NCBI GenBank assembly: GCA_963677215.1
Contig: OY781919.1
Coordinates: 2,542,001-2,606,000 of the forward strand
Direction: 5' to 3'
Origin: G963676795 sp963677215
GTDB lineage: Bacteria > Desulfobacterota > Desulfuromonadia > Desulfuromonadales > Geopsychrobacteraceae
Length of the DNA stretch: 64,000 nucleotides
Shown here piece by piece: positions 16,221 to 24,488 of the stretch (its first letter is position 1; each line of letters begins with the position of its first letter). Below the pieces are notes generated by a model. That model was not told the origin of the DNA. It saw only the letters and a program-made list of their open reading frames with translations, and did no database searches. The position numbers and the translations under genes are program-made.

Positions 16221-16685
16221 ATGGCCAATGTTATTCATACCTCACGCATCAGGATTTCCAGAGATCAGGGGCCAACCCGGATCGCCAGAATTGAGGGGTT
16301 TGATGAGCCGGTCGTGTATGGTGTGCATGGTGGAATAAAAAAATTCTACAAGGTCGATCCTGTTGAAGAGCACGCGGCCACCTTGGATCATCTTGTCGGT
16401 GCGGTGGCCGCCTGAATGATGGGGACCTTCGCCAGCGTGCTGGCGACCAGAGAGATCAGAACCCATACGGACCGCTTTGAGGCGCATGTTGAAGGGGACA
16501 TCGAAGATGTCGACGGCGTGCTGAGGATTACAGTCATTCGAGTTCATTACCTGTTGAAGCTGAGAGCAAGGGAAGAGGAGGATGCCCGCTGGGCGATGGC
16601 CAGGTATATTGAAAATTGTCCGGCTGCCATGAGTGTAAGAGGCTGTATCCGTATCGAGGATTCCATTGATTTTAGTTATGACTGA
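16221..16685 (+). CDS. OsmC-like selenoprotein with in-frame UGA (Sec65)
   Basis: Read through the TGA at 16413-16415, the frame gives 154 residues of an OsmC/Ohr-like protein. The TGA falls in DHLVGAVAA-U-MMGTFASVL, exactly where OsmC-like proteins carry their peroxidatic cysteine. The second cysteine appears downstream in YIENCPAAMSVRGC. A 7-bp hairpin with a CGTG loop begins 13 bases after the TGA (16429-16446), fitting a bacterial SECIS element. SelA, SelB and SelD are encoded in the same window. Ribosome binding site GAGAGGAGG precedes the ATG. OsmC-like proteins reduce hydroperoxides; a stress or thiol role beside the catabolic operon is inferred. Ordinary annotation would split it into two short ORFs. 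Confidence 0.85.
16429..16446 (+). promoter_or_regulatory. Putative SECIS element of the OsmC-like selenoprotein
   Basis: Stem TCGCCAG/CTGGCGA with loop CGTG. The GU in the loop lies 22-23 bases after the UGA, nearly the same spacing as in the E. coli fdhF SECIS. Confidence 0.7.
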
Positions 16686-16804
16686 GTCGTTTTTTGCCGG
16701 CACCTTAGGGTTTCGATATATCGTTGAGGGGGGAACAGCTTTTTGATTATGACAATAGTCAGCTGCCTGTATCCATTGTTCCGGCCCAGTCTGACGCAGA
16801 GTTG

Positions 16805-16829
16805 ATGCCGATCTCCTGGAGGTCGGCAT
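16805..16829 (+). terminator. Probable terminator after the OsmC-like gene
   Basis: Dyad ATGCCGATCTCC-T-GGAGGTCGGCAT (one G-U pair) followed by TTGTGTGTTT. The stem is good but the T-tract is broken. It lies about 120 bases after the selenoprotein gene and could end the catabolic transcript. Confidence 0.5.
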
Positions 16830-17238
16830 TGTGTGTTTAAGCTATGCGACCTTGCTGATTCAATATCGCTTCAACCTGGGGGACGCTGAGTCGGAAACGG
16901 TTTTTCTGGCAGCAAAGTCCGAACCTGGAGATATTGATGAGCTGAGCCGTTTTTTAGGCCCGGTATTTCCACTATCTGGTCGTTTTGGGATGGAATCAAC
17001 TTGAGATGATGAATATTGGCTGAAATGTCTCAGGGGCGCCGCTGCCTGCCCAACTCCTTCGGGCTCAAGCTTATAATTCTGAATCGATAATGAATCGTTT
17101 TTTTTTGAAACTCTATTGAATCCTGTTACTGCAACAACCCTGACAGCCTCTTTCTGTAGAAAATGTCGATTTGTAATCTATTGAAATTATTTATCTTTCC
17201 GTAATTTCCCTGGCTCTTGTCTGGCCGCGGAAAAGTGT
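16830..17238. other. Intergenic region upstream of the ABC transporter operon, with candidate activator site
   Basis: No supported gene. At 17080-17100 it carries TGAATCGATAATGAATCG, nearly identical to a site at 24852-24870 upstream of another sigma-54 promoter. It lies about 140 bases ahead of the -24/-12 promoter, a normal enhancer distance. Suggested as a binding site of the sigma-54 activator (inference). Confidence 0.4.
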
Positions 17239-17255
17239 TTGGCCTGCAACTTGCC
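17239..17255 (+). promoter_or_regulatory. Sigma-54 (-24/-12) promoter of the ABC transporter operon
   Basis: TTGGCCTGCAACTTGCC: GG (17241-17242) and GC (17253-17254) are exactly 10 bases apart and the -12 element TTGC is perfect. It lies 63 bases upstream of the binding-protein gene. Confidence 0.75.
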
Positions 17256-17317
17256 ATTGTCGATAGCCAGAGGGAATTGGTTGAAATCAATAAACTGCGA
17301 CAGGCAAAGGAGGCTGT

Positions 17318-18589
17318 ATGGGGAACAACATTACTAGACGTAAGTTCATGAAAACTGCAGCAGTAGCGGGTGCGGCAGCGTGCAGTACCAGTCTTATCAA
17401 TCCGGGCCGACTGATGGCTTCTGGAAGAGATCACATTCTGATCGGTCGCCCGAACCCTTCAACCGGACCGATAGCCAGCTTTGGTGAAGCCTCTCCCTGG
17501 GTTGATGAACTAGCCCTTGAGGCCATCAACAAAGATGGTGGTATCTTCATCAAGGAGTTGGGGAAAAAACTGCCTGTCAAGATCAAGTTGGTTGATACCC
17601 AGTCAAATCCAACTCTCGCAGGTGAGGTTGCGCAGAAATTGATCCTCAAGGACCAGATCGACTTGATGCTCGTCATGCACACTCCGGCGACCGTCAATCC
17701 GGTATCGGCTATTTGTGATGCTCTTGAAGTTCCCTGTATCTCTTTGGATGCCCCTACCGGAGCCTGGCTGTCCGGTGGCCCTTACACGTGGTGTTATCAT
17801 TCGTTCTGGACAGAAGATCTGTTTGCCGACACCTTTGTCAGCATGTGGGAGGATCAGGCCGACAAGCACAACAAGACGGTTGGCGTCGTCTGGCATACCG
17901 ACCCTGACGGTACGGCCCAGGCGCCGATGTTTGCCGAAAGATGCAAGGCTTTGGGCTATAAGCTCGTCGATCCCGGCGCCTTTCCCTATAACATGAAGGA
18001 TTTCAGCCCGATTATTTCTGCGTTCAAGAAGAACAACGTCGATATAGTTGCCGGCAACCTGATCTCTCCGGACTTTGTCACCTTCTGGCGTCAATGTTAT
18101 CAGCAGGGCTACAAGCCGAAAATGTGTACTATCGGCCGGGCGACACTCTTCCCCTCCAATATCGAAGCACTAGGTGGCAACCTGGGGGACGGTCTGCTCA
18201 ACGAAGTCTGGTGGAGCCCTTACCATCCGTACAAATCCTCCTTTGATGGTATGACGAGCAGAGAACTGTGCGACAGGTGGATTGCTGATACCGGCAGACA
18301 ATGGGTCGCTCCGCTCGGGTTCAAATACGCGGGGTACGAGATCGTTGCCGATGTCCTGAAGCGTGCCCAGTCTCTCGACAAACAGGCCATCCTCAAGGCG
18401 ATTGCTGAGACAGACATCAATACGATGGTCGGTCCGATAAAATTCAACGCCGAACATTATTCACAAACTCCGCTTGTCGGTGGCCAGTGGAGGCCGGACG
18501 ATGAGTACGGTTGGAAGATTGAAATCGTCAACAATAAGCAGCATCCCGAGATTCCGGTCACTGCGGAGATGTTGTACCCGTTGAAATAG
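17318..18589 (+). CDS. Tat-exported ABC transporter substrate-binding protein (LivK-like, HAAT family)
   Basis: 423 residues. The N-terminus has a twin-arginine signal (TRRKFMK at 6-12) followed by a small-residue hydrophobic stretch. The mature part is a type I periplasmic binding protein (ASFGEASPWVD..., LVDTQSNPTLAGEVAQKLI) of the branched-chain amino acid/amide family. Such proteins also bind aromatic acids. It heads a complete transporter operon under a sigma-54 promoter, beside the aromatic cluster, so an aromatic or carboxylic substrate is likely (inference). A second, very similar protein is encoded alone at 25009-26280. Ribosome binding site AAAGGAGG. Confidence 0.9.
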   Translation: MGNNITRRKFMKTAAVAGAAACSTSLINPGRLMASGRDHILIGRPNPSTGPIASFGEASPWVDELALEAINKDGGIFIKELGKKLPVKIKLVDTQSNPTLAGEVAQKLILKDQIDLMLVMHTPATVNPVSAICDALEVPCISLDAPTGAWLSGGPYTWCYHSFWTEDLFADTFVSMWEDQADKHNKTVGVVWHTDPDGTAQAPMFAERCKALGYKLVDPGAFPYNMKDFSPIISAFKKNNVDIVAGNLISPDFVTFWRQCYQQGYKPKMCTIGRATLFPSNIEALGGNLGDGLLNEVWWSPYHPYKSSFDGMTSRELCDRWIADTGRQWVAPLGFKYAGYEIVADVLKRAQSLDKQAILKAIAETDINTMVGPIKFNAEHYSQTPLVGGQWRPDDEYGWKIEIVNNKQHPEIPVTAEMLYPLK

Positions 18590-18605
18590 TCGATCCTGAT
18601 CTTTT

Positions 18606-18637
18606 GGCAGGAGGCAGACAGAGTCGCGCCTCCTGCC
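18606..18637 (+). other. Hairpin after the binding-protein gene
   Basis: A 10-bp stem GGCAGGAGGC/GCCTCCTGCC with a 12-base loop and no T-tract, between the binding-protein and ATPase genes. Such hairpins often stabilise the upstream message so that binding protein is made in excess. Confidence 0.55.
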
Positions 18638-18724
18638 GATGGACTGGCAAGTACTTTTTGGTTTGATCCGTGACTTTATGACGCTTTGACGTGATAGCGA
18701 TCATCCACTTGGAGGGGCTGTTTG

Positions 18725-19450
18725 ATGAGCGATATCTTGGTTGTCGAAAATTTGGCGAAGTCCTTCGGGCGGGTGCAGGCGGTGCAGGATGTCACCGTGG
18801 CTGTGCGTGAAGGAGAGCTGCTGGGGGTTATCGGACCCAATGGCGCAGGCAAGACTTCTGTTTTTAACCTGCTGACGGGAATCTATCAGCCGGATCATGG
18901 TTCGATGAAGTTTTTGGGGCAGGATATCAACTCTCTTCCTGTCTACAAACGCAGTGCTCTCGGACTGGGCAGAACATTTCAGATTCCGCGCCCCTTCGGC
19001 GATATGACCACCTATGAGAACCTGCTTGTTGCCGCTACCTTTTCCTCTGGCTTGAAAAAAAGTGAATACCGGGAATATCTCAAGGAAATTCTGGAGTTGA
19101 CTGGTCTTTATGACAAGGCCAACCAGATGGCAAGAACCCTGCGTCTGCTCGATCGTAAACGCCTGGAGCTGGCCAGAGGATTGGCAACTGCCCCGAAACT
19201 TCTGTTGATGGATGAGATTGCCGGTGGCCTGACGGAGAGTGAGGCCTGGGATGTTTTTGAGATCGTCAAGAACATCCAGCGGCGTGGCATTACGATCATC
19301 TGGATTGAACATATCATGAGTATGATGGCTGCGGCAGATCGTCTGCTGGCCCTGGCTCAGGGGGCGACCATCATGTGTGATACGCCCGATCTGGTCATGA
19401 ACTCTAAGCAGGTTCTCGAATGTTACCTGGGAGCGGAGTGCGATCTATGA
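18725..19450 (+). CDS. ABC transporter ATP-binding protein (LivG-type)
   Basis: 241 residues from the ATG at 18725 (GGAGG 8 bases upstream; a TTG directly before it is in frame). Walker A GPNGAGKT, Q-loop area GRTFQIPRPFGDMT, Walker B LLLMDEIAGG and an H-loop region IEHIM. The ABC signature region reads TLRLLDRKRLELARGL, diverged from LSGGQ-type sequence. It energises uptake by the two permeases downstream. It overlaps the next ATPase gene by 4 bases. Confidence 0.88.
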   Translation: MSDILVVENLAKSFGRVQAVQDVTVAVREGELLGVIGPNGAGKTSVFNLLTGIYQPDHGSMKFLGQDINSLPVYKRSALGLGRTFQIPRPFGDMTTYENLLVAATFSSGLKKSEYREYLKEILELTGLYDKANQMARTLRLLDRKRLELARGLATAPKLLLMDEIAGGLTESEAWDVFEIVKNIQRRGITIIWIEHIMSMMAAADRLLALAQGATIMCDTPDLVMNSKQVLECYLGAECDL

Positions 19451-20163
19451 ATAACGGAGCTCTCTTGGAAGTCAAGGACTTGTCGGTACACTATGGTGAG
19501 TTGCTTGCTGTTGAGGACATCACATTTACCATCGAGCCGGGCAAGGTCGTTTCGATTATCGGAGCCAACGGGGCCGGCAAGTCGACCGTTCTGAAATCGA
19601 TCTGCGGGTTGTGTACTCCATCGTCTGGCTCAATTCGCTTCATGGGCGAGGATGTGACCTACAGCAAGCCGTACCAGACCGTGGCGGGTGGTATCTCTAT
19701 GGTTCCGGAGGGGCGCCACATCTTTCCTCGTCTGACCGTTCGTGAAAACCTGTTTATCGGTTCCTTCACCCCGCATGCACGCAAGAATTCTGCCAGAAAT
19801 ATTCAGAAAATTTATGATCTTTTTCCCATCCTGGCTGAAAGATCGGATCAGTTCGGCAGTAACCTGTCGGGTGGTGAACAGCAGATGCTGGCGATCGGCC
19901 GGGCCCTGATGAGCGAGCCGAAGCTGCTGCTCTGTGATGAGATTTCTCTTGGACTGGCTCCGGTCATCATCAGGGATATCTATGAAAAGGTTCATGAGAT
20001 CCACAATGAAGGGATCTCGATTGTTCTTGTCGAGCAGGATATCAAGCGCAGCCTCAAGGCCTGTGACTGGGCCTATGTCTTTCTGGAAGGCAAGGTTGTC
20101 CTGCAGGGCAGCCCAGAAGATCTGACCGAGGATGCCGTACAGAAGGCCTATTTCGGCACCTGA
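19447..20163 (+). CDS. ABC transporter ATP-binding protein (LivF-type)
   Basis: 238 residues from the ATG at 19447, overlapping the stop of the LivG-type gene (ATGA). Walker A GANGAGKST, signature LSGGEQQML, Walker B LLLCDEISLGLAP. Second nucleotide-binding subunit of the HAAT-family importer. Confidence 0.92.
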   Translation: MNNGALLEVKDLSVHYGELLAVEDITFTIEPGKVVSIIGANGAGKSTVLKSICGLCTPSSGSIRFMGEDVTYSKPYQTVAGGISMVPEGRHIFPRLTVRENLFIGSFTPHARKNSARNIQKIYDLFPILAERSDQFGSNLSGGEQQMLAIGRALMSEPKLLLCDEISLGLAPVIIRDIYEKVHEIHNEGISIVLVEQDIKRSLKACDWAYVFLEGKVVLQGSPEDLTEDAVQKAYFGT

Positions 20164-20209
20164 TGATTTACATCGGTATTTGTCACCTCTTACCTGAAAA
20201 GATGTCGAT

Positions 20210-21088
20210 ATGGAAGAGTATTTACAGCTTATCTTGAATGGTGTCCTGCTTGGCGGGCTCTATGCGGTTGTCGGGGTCGGCCTGTCGATGATCTTCGGGA
20301 TTGTCAAACAGGTCAACCTGGCACATGGGGATTTGATGATCATTGCCAGTTTCCTGAGTATGGTGCTGATTTCGACCTTCAAGTTTCTCAACCTCTGGAC
20401 GGCTTTAATCCTTGTTGTGCCGATCATGTTTGTCATCGGATTCCTGTTGCAGAAATACATTATGCTGCGGGTTATGGACAAGGGGATGGAGCCCCCGCTG
20501 ATCGTTGCCTTCGGTGTTTCTATTATCGTTCAGAATGGACTTCTTCTGCTCTTTTCCCCTGATGCCCGTTCGCTTGAGACGCCCTTGGCGATCATGTCGA
20601 TCAAGATTACCAACATGCTCTATATCCCGATGATGTATGTCGTCGATTTCTTCGTCGGACTGGTTGTCATTCTGCTGTTGCATTACTTCTTCAGAAAAGC
20701 CTTTTGGGGCTGGGCCATACGAGCTGCCGCTGACGATGAAGAAACGGCTTCAATCATGGGGATCAATACCAGCAATATTTATGCATTGGCCATGGGGATA
20801 GCCATCGCCTCGGCGGCTATTGCCGGAACTCTGGTCGGTGCCACCAACAATTTTTATCCCCATACCGGGCCACAATACCTGATTATCGCCTTTGGCGTCA
20901 TTATCATCGGCGGTGTAGATAACATGCTGGGCTCATTGCTGGGGGGGGTGATTCTTGGCTTGGCCCAAACCCTTGGCGGGAAATTTTTTGGTCCGGGCTA
21001 TCAGTTGCTGTCCGGCTATGTCCTGTTGCTGATTCTGCTGACGATTCGTCCTCAGGGCCTGCTGAGTAAAGCAAGGAGGGCAGATTGA
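20210..21088 (+). CDS. ABC transporter permease (LivH-type)
   Basis: 292 residues, about eight membrane helices, starting MEEYLQLILNGVLLGGLYA as in LivH proteins, with the QVNLAHGDLMI segment near residue 35 and the AAADDEETASIMGIN cytoplasmic coupling loop. Forms the membrane pore with the LivM-type protein encoded next, whose start overlaps its stop. Confidence 0.92.
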   Translation: MEEYLQLILNGVLLGGLYAVVGVGLSMIFGIVKQVNLAHGDLMIIASFLSMVLISTFKFLNLWTALILVVPIMFVIGFLLQKYIMLRVMDKGMEPPLIVAFGVSIIVQNGLLLLFSPDARSLETPLAIMSIKITNMLYIPMMYVVDFFVGLVVILLLHYFFRKAFWGWAIRAAADDEETASIMGINTSNIYALAMGIAIASAAIAGTLVGATNNFYPHTGPQYLIIAFGVIIIGGVDNMLGSLLGGVILGLAQTLGGKFFGPGYQLLSGYVLLLILLTIRPQGLLSKARRAD

Positions 21089-22035
21089 ATACGACACGCT
21101 TGAAAAATATCCGGATCACCTTCCTTATCCTGATGGTTATCCTGCTGGGACTGATATCCGTGTTTGGAAATGAGTATGTCAAGCTGATCTTTATGCTCTT
21201 TTTCCTCTATATGTCGCTGGGGCAGTTCTGGAACCTGCTCGGCGGATATTCCGGCCTGGTCTCTCTGGGGCAGCAGATCTTTATCGGCATTGGCGGCTAT
21301 ACGCTCGCTGTCACTGCCGTCTATTACCATTTTCCGCTCTGGCTGGGGGCCTTGGCCGGAGGTGTCGTCTGCCTGGTCTTTGCCCTGGTCATCAGTCGTT
21401 CCATATTCCGGATGAGCGGGGTTTATTTTTCCATCGGCACCTGGGTGGTCGCCGAATGTCTTGGCATCTGGTTCTCAAACTGGCGCTATGTCAGGATGGG
21501 ACAGGGGATGTTCATCAAGCCGGCGGGGGCACTGGATGTCAATGATGTCTACTACATCGCTATGGCCGTTGCGATCATCTCTGTTGTTCTCGTCTATTCC
21601 CTGATGCGTTCAAGGATCGGCCTGGCGCTCATGGCCATGCGTGACAATCCTGGTGCGACTGAGGTCTGTGGTGTCTCTGTTTTCAGGACCAAGCTTTACT
21701 GCTATCTGATCAGTTCTTTCTGTACCGGTGTGGTTGCCGCGGTTCTCTACATGAATATGATCTTTATCCAGCCGGATCAGGCCTTTGGTATTCAGTGGAC
21801 GGTCGCTCTTGTCTTCATCGCCATCATCGGGGGGATCGGGACCATTGAAGGGCCGATCCTGGGGGCTTTCATCTATGTTCTCCTGCAGCAGTGGCTGAGT
21901 GATTATGCAAGCATATCCATGCTGATTCTTGGTGTCATCGCAATCGTTGTCATGTTGATCCTGCCGAAGGGAATCATGGGAACTCTGCAGAGAAAAATCG
22001 GTTTTGAACTGTTGTCACCAAGGCGCTATCTATGA
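21085..22035 (+). CDS. ABC transporter permease (LivM-type)
   Basis: 316 residues from a TTG start with AAGGAGGG just upstream, overlapping the LivH-type stop. Hydrophobic, about nine helices, with the SLGQQIFIGIGGYT and AMRDNPGATEVCGV motifs of LivM. Last gene of the transporter operon. Confidence 0.9.
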   Translation: MNTTRLKNIRITFLILMVILLGLISVFGNEYVKLIFMLFFLYMSLGQFWNLLGGYSGLVSLGQQIFIGIGGYTLAVTAVYYHFPLWLGALAGGVVCLVFALVISRSIFRMSGVYFSIGTWVVAECLGIWFSNWRYVRMGQGMFIKPAGALDVNDVYYIAMAVAIISVVLVYSLMRSRIGLALMAMRDNPGATEVCGVSVFRTKLYCYLISSFCTGVVAAVLYMNMIFIQPDQAFGIQWTVALVFIAIIGGIGTIEGPILGAFIYVLLQQWLSDYASISMLILGVIAIVVMLILPKGIMGTLQRKIGFELLSPRRYL

Positions 22036-22050
22036 ATTATTGAAATTAAA

Positions 22051-22102
22051 GGAGGACCCGTTCTTGGCTGATTTTCTGGCCTTCATCAACCCCGGGTCCT
22101 CC
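22051..22102 (+). other. Long-loop inverted repeat after the ABC operon
   Basis: A perfect 10-bp repeat GGAGGACCCG (22051-22060) and CGGGTCCTCC (22093-22102) with a 32-base loop. No T-run. Possible 3' end structure of the operon, facing the convergent small gene. Confidence 0.4.
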
Positions 22103-22128
22103 TCTGGTGGCGGTGCAGATTGGGTTCG

Positions 22129-22407
22129 CTATTTATCAGTCGGTCTATTTGTGTTCTTCCTGCAGCTTGATGGCAGAACGATTAAAGATTCAATGCCTTC
22201 TGTGGCGATGATCTGGTTGAGTTCATCCAGTGCCTTCTGGTCGGTCTCGAAAGGTTCTTCCCAGAATGTTGAATTGCCGTAGCGGTCTATGACTTCAAGC
22301 AGCCACCCCTCTTCACCGCCTCGGCATATTTCGACTTCGATCGTATTCCCTTCATGCAAAATCGTCCGGCATAAAGGGGAATATTCAAAATAAGCCTTGT
22401 TATTCAT
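22129..22407 (-). CDS. Small conserved-looking hypothetical protein (92 residues)
   Basis: Start taken at the ATG following GAGGAGGG; in-frame codons further upstream lack a ribosome binding site. An acidic, soluble protein beginning MNNKAYFEYSPLCRTI, with ICRGGEEGWLLEVIDRYGNST in the middle. No family recognised. It lies just after the IclR regulator on the same strand, 55 bases apart, so the two may be co-transcribed. Confidence 0.65.
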   Translation of the reverse strand: MNNKAYFEYSPLCRTILHEGNTIEVEICRGGEEGWLLEVIDRYGNSTFWEEPFETDQKALDELNQIIATEGIESLIVLPSSCRKNTNRPTDK

Positions 22408-22462
22408 AATAAAACCCTCCTCGTTCCAAACGAGCTTTGAATGATGGGCATTCATTCAATTC

Positions 22463-23287
22463 TCAGTTCATGTATGGTCTGCATTTCTCGTCATAAGGTT
22501 GGGGGCACATCAGTCTTTCCGAGATTTCTTTTGCCGTCAGCCGGATTCTTTCTATCGTTGCACTGTTATGCAGTTCATTCTTTCTGGCATAGGGAGAGAG
22601 GACAACGATACTGGCAATGACCTGCCCCTTGTTGTCAAAGACTGGTGCCGCTATGGAGAATATATTCTTGTCATAGCGACCGTCGTCTATCGCATATCCG
22701 TTTCTGCTGATTTCGATGTATTCCTTTTTCAGTTGAGCTGAGGAAATGCCGGTATTTTGATAGGCGGGAGGAAGTGGATTCTCCAGCCAGCGGTTTGCCA
22801 AACGAGTATGCGTGTAAGCTGCAATGCATTTGGCCCCGGCGTGGATTTGCGGGTAGACCCGATCTCCGACGGCAACTGAAATTGTAATAGGGTTTTTTGA
22901 TCGAGCAATATAGGCAAGAAAGATGTTGTTTCCGGAAAGTAATTCAAAATGAACAGTTTCGGAAGTCTGATCTCGTAAGGAATCGCAGAAAGGATGGGCT
23001 ATGAAGGCCGTCTTGTTGTTCAGGCTTTGGGTAATCGAATCATACAGACTGGGGATCATCGGGCCGAGTTGATAACGCCTGGTCAATGGGTCCTGCTCAA
23101 GGTAGCGTTCTTTCTTCAGGGTATTGACAACTCTGCTGGTTGTAGAAATTTTAAAATTGAGGATTTCTGACAACTCTTTGGTGCCGATGGGTTTGTTGTT
23201 CTTGGCAAAATAGGATAAAACCGCCAGAGCTTTTTCTGTCGCGTTATACTTAGCGCTGTCGTCGGTGTTTTGTTTGGGCAGTAACAT
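22463..23287 (-). CDS. IclR-family transcriptional regulator
   Basis: 274 residues. N-terminal winged helix-turn-helix (about 14-75: KALAVLSYFAKNNKPIGTKE, then STTSRVVNTLKK) and a C-terminal IclR effector domain (SETVHFELLSGNNIFLAYI, YPQIHAGAKCIAAYT). IclR proteins often control aromatic catabolism and carboxylate uptake. It lies between the ABC operon and the second binding protein, so these are likely targets (inference). Ribosome binding site AGAGGA. Confidence 0.9.
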   Translation of the reverse strand: MLLPKQNTDDSAKYNATEKALAVLSYFAKNNKPIGTKELSEILNFKISTTSRVVNTLKKERYLEQDPLTRRYQLGPMIPSLYDSITQSLNNKTAFIAHPFCDSLRDQTSETVHFELLSGNNIFLAYIARSKNPITISVAVGDRVYPQIHAGAKCIAAYTHTRLANRWLENPLPPAYQNTGISSAQLKKEYIEISRNGYAIDDGRYDKNIFSIAAPVFDNKGQVIASIVVLSPYARKNELHNSATIERIRLTAKEISERLMCPQPYDEKCRPYMN

Positions 23288-23324
23288 ACGATCCTCTTCT
23301 TTCCTGGTTGTCGGGGTTGTTTGT

Positions 23325-24413
23325 TTATAAAGCGTCGGTAAAATTGATCATTGCTTTACTGATCATCGAATAATTCAATTTGCTGCCGATGAAAATCAGC
23401 TTGTTCCTTTTGTCCTTTCCTGGCCAATTTTCCAAAATCTCAAATGGTTCTATGATGTTTCTAATTCTTTGAATCTGAATCGATTGTGGGAGGTTTTCAA
23501 TTCTGAAGATTCCTCTGATGTTCAGAATCCCACTATCTCTATTGGAAGCCAGATTGATCAGTATCTTTAGAAATTGATCGGCATTTGGAATTGACTCCGG
23601 ATAGATCGTGAGATTGTTGCTCTCTTCATCTTGCGTATCTCTCACACGGTCAGCGGGAGAGCCTCCAAGCTCCCCAGCAGGGATATCGGTGGACTTTCTT
23701 GTGAAGAAGGATGGGGCTTCCTGCTCCAGCACCTGAGTGGTTTTATGGCCCTGAAGACCTGACCTGATTAATATTTGCCTCCGAAGGGTTGAGGAAGCCT
23801 CTTTGGCAATATACAGATCCTCAGGGCCATAAACTTTGCTAAGCAGGATTTGCCTTGCATGGCAATTGATTGATTTGAGTTTCGTTCTTAATTTGGCAAT
23901 TGTCGTACCGCAGACACTGTCATTGGCGGCCAGTACTATGATGTCAGCCAGAAGAATCAGGTTGGTTATTGATCGTTGGTTCTCGACTTCGTTCATGTTG
24001 ATATTGGCCTGTATCAGACACACCAGACCGTTGAGGTAATATCGTTCTGACGTCTGTTGGTCAGATGTGAGGTCCTGGCACATCTGAACGGAATCTGCAG
24101 GCTCTCCGGTTTCGATCAGGATATGATCGAATGGTGGAATTTCCCCGGATTCTCGCAGGTCAAATAACTCCGACAGGCTTTCCCGGATGCATTTTTCTCG
24201 TTTGAAACACAGCACTCCAGATTTCAGTAAGGCAATATCGCCAGTCAATCTCCGTGAAATGTGAGCGTCGTTATCAGTGACAGCGCATTCCGAGAAAAAG
24301 ACTAAACCGTTTTTATGGAAAGTTTCCGGGAGTTGGCTGAACAAGGACCTGCTCTTGCCACCTGGAAGACTGCTAAAAACGGATACTGGTATTTTGATAT
24401 TGACGTTTGACAA
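23325..24413 (-). CDS. Divergent CobW/G3E-type (COG0523-like) nucleotide-binding protein
   Basis: 362 residues from a TTG start; no ATG lies between it and the upstream stop. The layout follows the CobW/COG0523 family: a P-loop-like SSLPGGKSRSL near the start instead of GFLGAGKTTL, the DHILIETGEPADS segment matching the family's IET-G motif, and a CobW C-terminal domain with LENWPGKDKRNKLIFIG. The metal-binding CxCC motif is not visible. COG0523 proteins are GTP-driven metallochaperones. With a degenerate P-loop this one may have lost or changed nucleotide use. It has its own sigma-54 promoter (24474-24488), which ties it to the local regulon. Family call is good; role unknown. Confidence 0.65.
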   Translation of the reverse strand: MSNVNIKIPVSVFSSLPGGKSRSLFSQLPETFHKNGLVFFSECAVTDNDAHISRRLTGDIALLKSGVLCFKREKCIRESLSELFDLRESGEIPPFDHILIETGEPADSVQMCQDLTSDQQTSERYYLNGLVCLIQANINMNEVENQRSITNLILLADIIVLAANDSVCGTTIAKLRTKLKSINCHARQILLSKVYGPEDLYIAKEASSTLRRQILIRSGLQGHKTTQVLEQEAPSFFTRKSTDIPAGELGGSPADRVRDTQDEESNNLTIYPESIPNADQFLKILINLASNRDSGILNIRGIFRIENLPQSIQIQRIRNIIEPFEILENWPGKDKRNKLIFIGSKLNYSMISKAMINFTDAL

Positions 24414-24473
24414 TGTCTCTGTCCTGAAAGTTCTGAGTTTTGGAAGCCTAAACCATCATGTTGAATCAATTGA

Positions 24474-24488
24474 GCAAATTTTGAGCCA
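24474..24488 (-). promoter_or_regulatory. Sigma-54 (-24/-12) promoter of the CobW-like gene
   Basis: On the minus strand TGGCTCAAAATTTGC fits TGGCAC-N5-TTGC with one mismatch and exact 10-base GG-GC spacing. It lies about 60 bases upstream of the TTG start. Confidence 0.75.

Noticed and set aside
16221..16685. Reading the TGA at 16413 as a true stop or a nonsense mutation (pseudogene)
   Set aside because: The frame continues without other stops, the TGA sits at the catalytic cysteine position, a SECIS-like hairpin follows, and the Sec machinery is encoded nearby.
16831..17004. 57-residue ORF starting GTG after a GGAGG-like sequence
   Set aside because: The apparent ribosome binding site is the arm of a terminator-like hairpin, the product has no recognisable family, and the region sits where a promoter and activator site are expected.
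22004..22282. 92-residue plus-strand ORF after the LivM-type gene
   Set aside because: Overlaps the hairpin and the better-supported minus-strand gene at 22129-22407.
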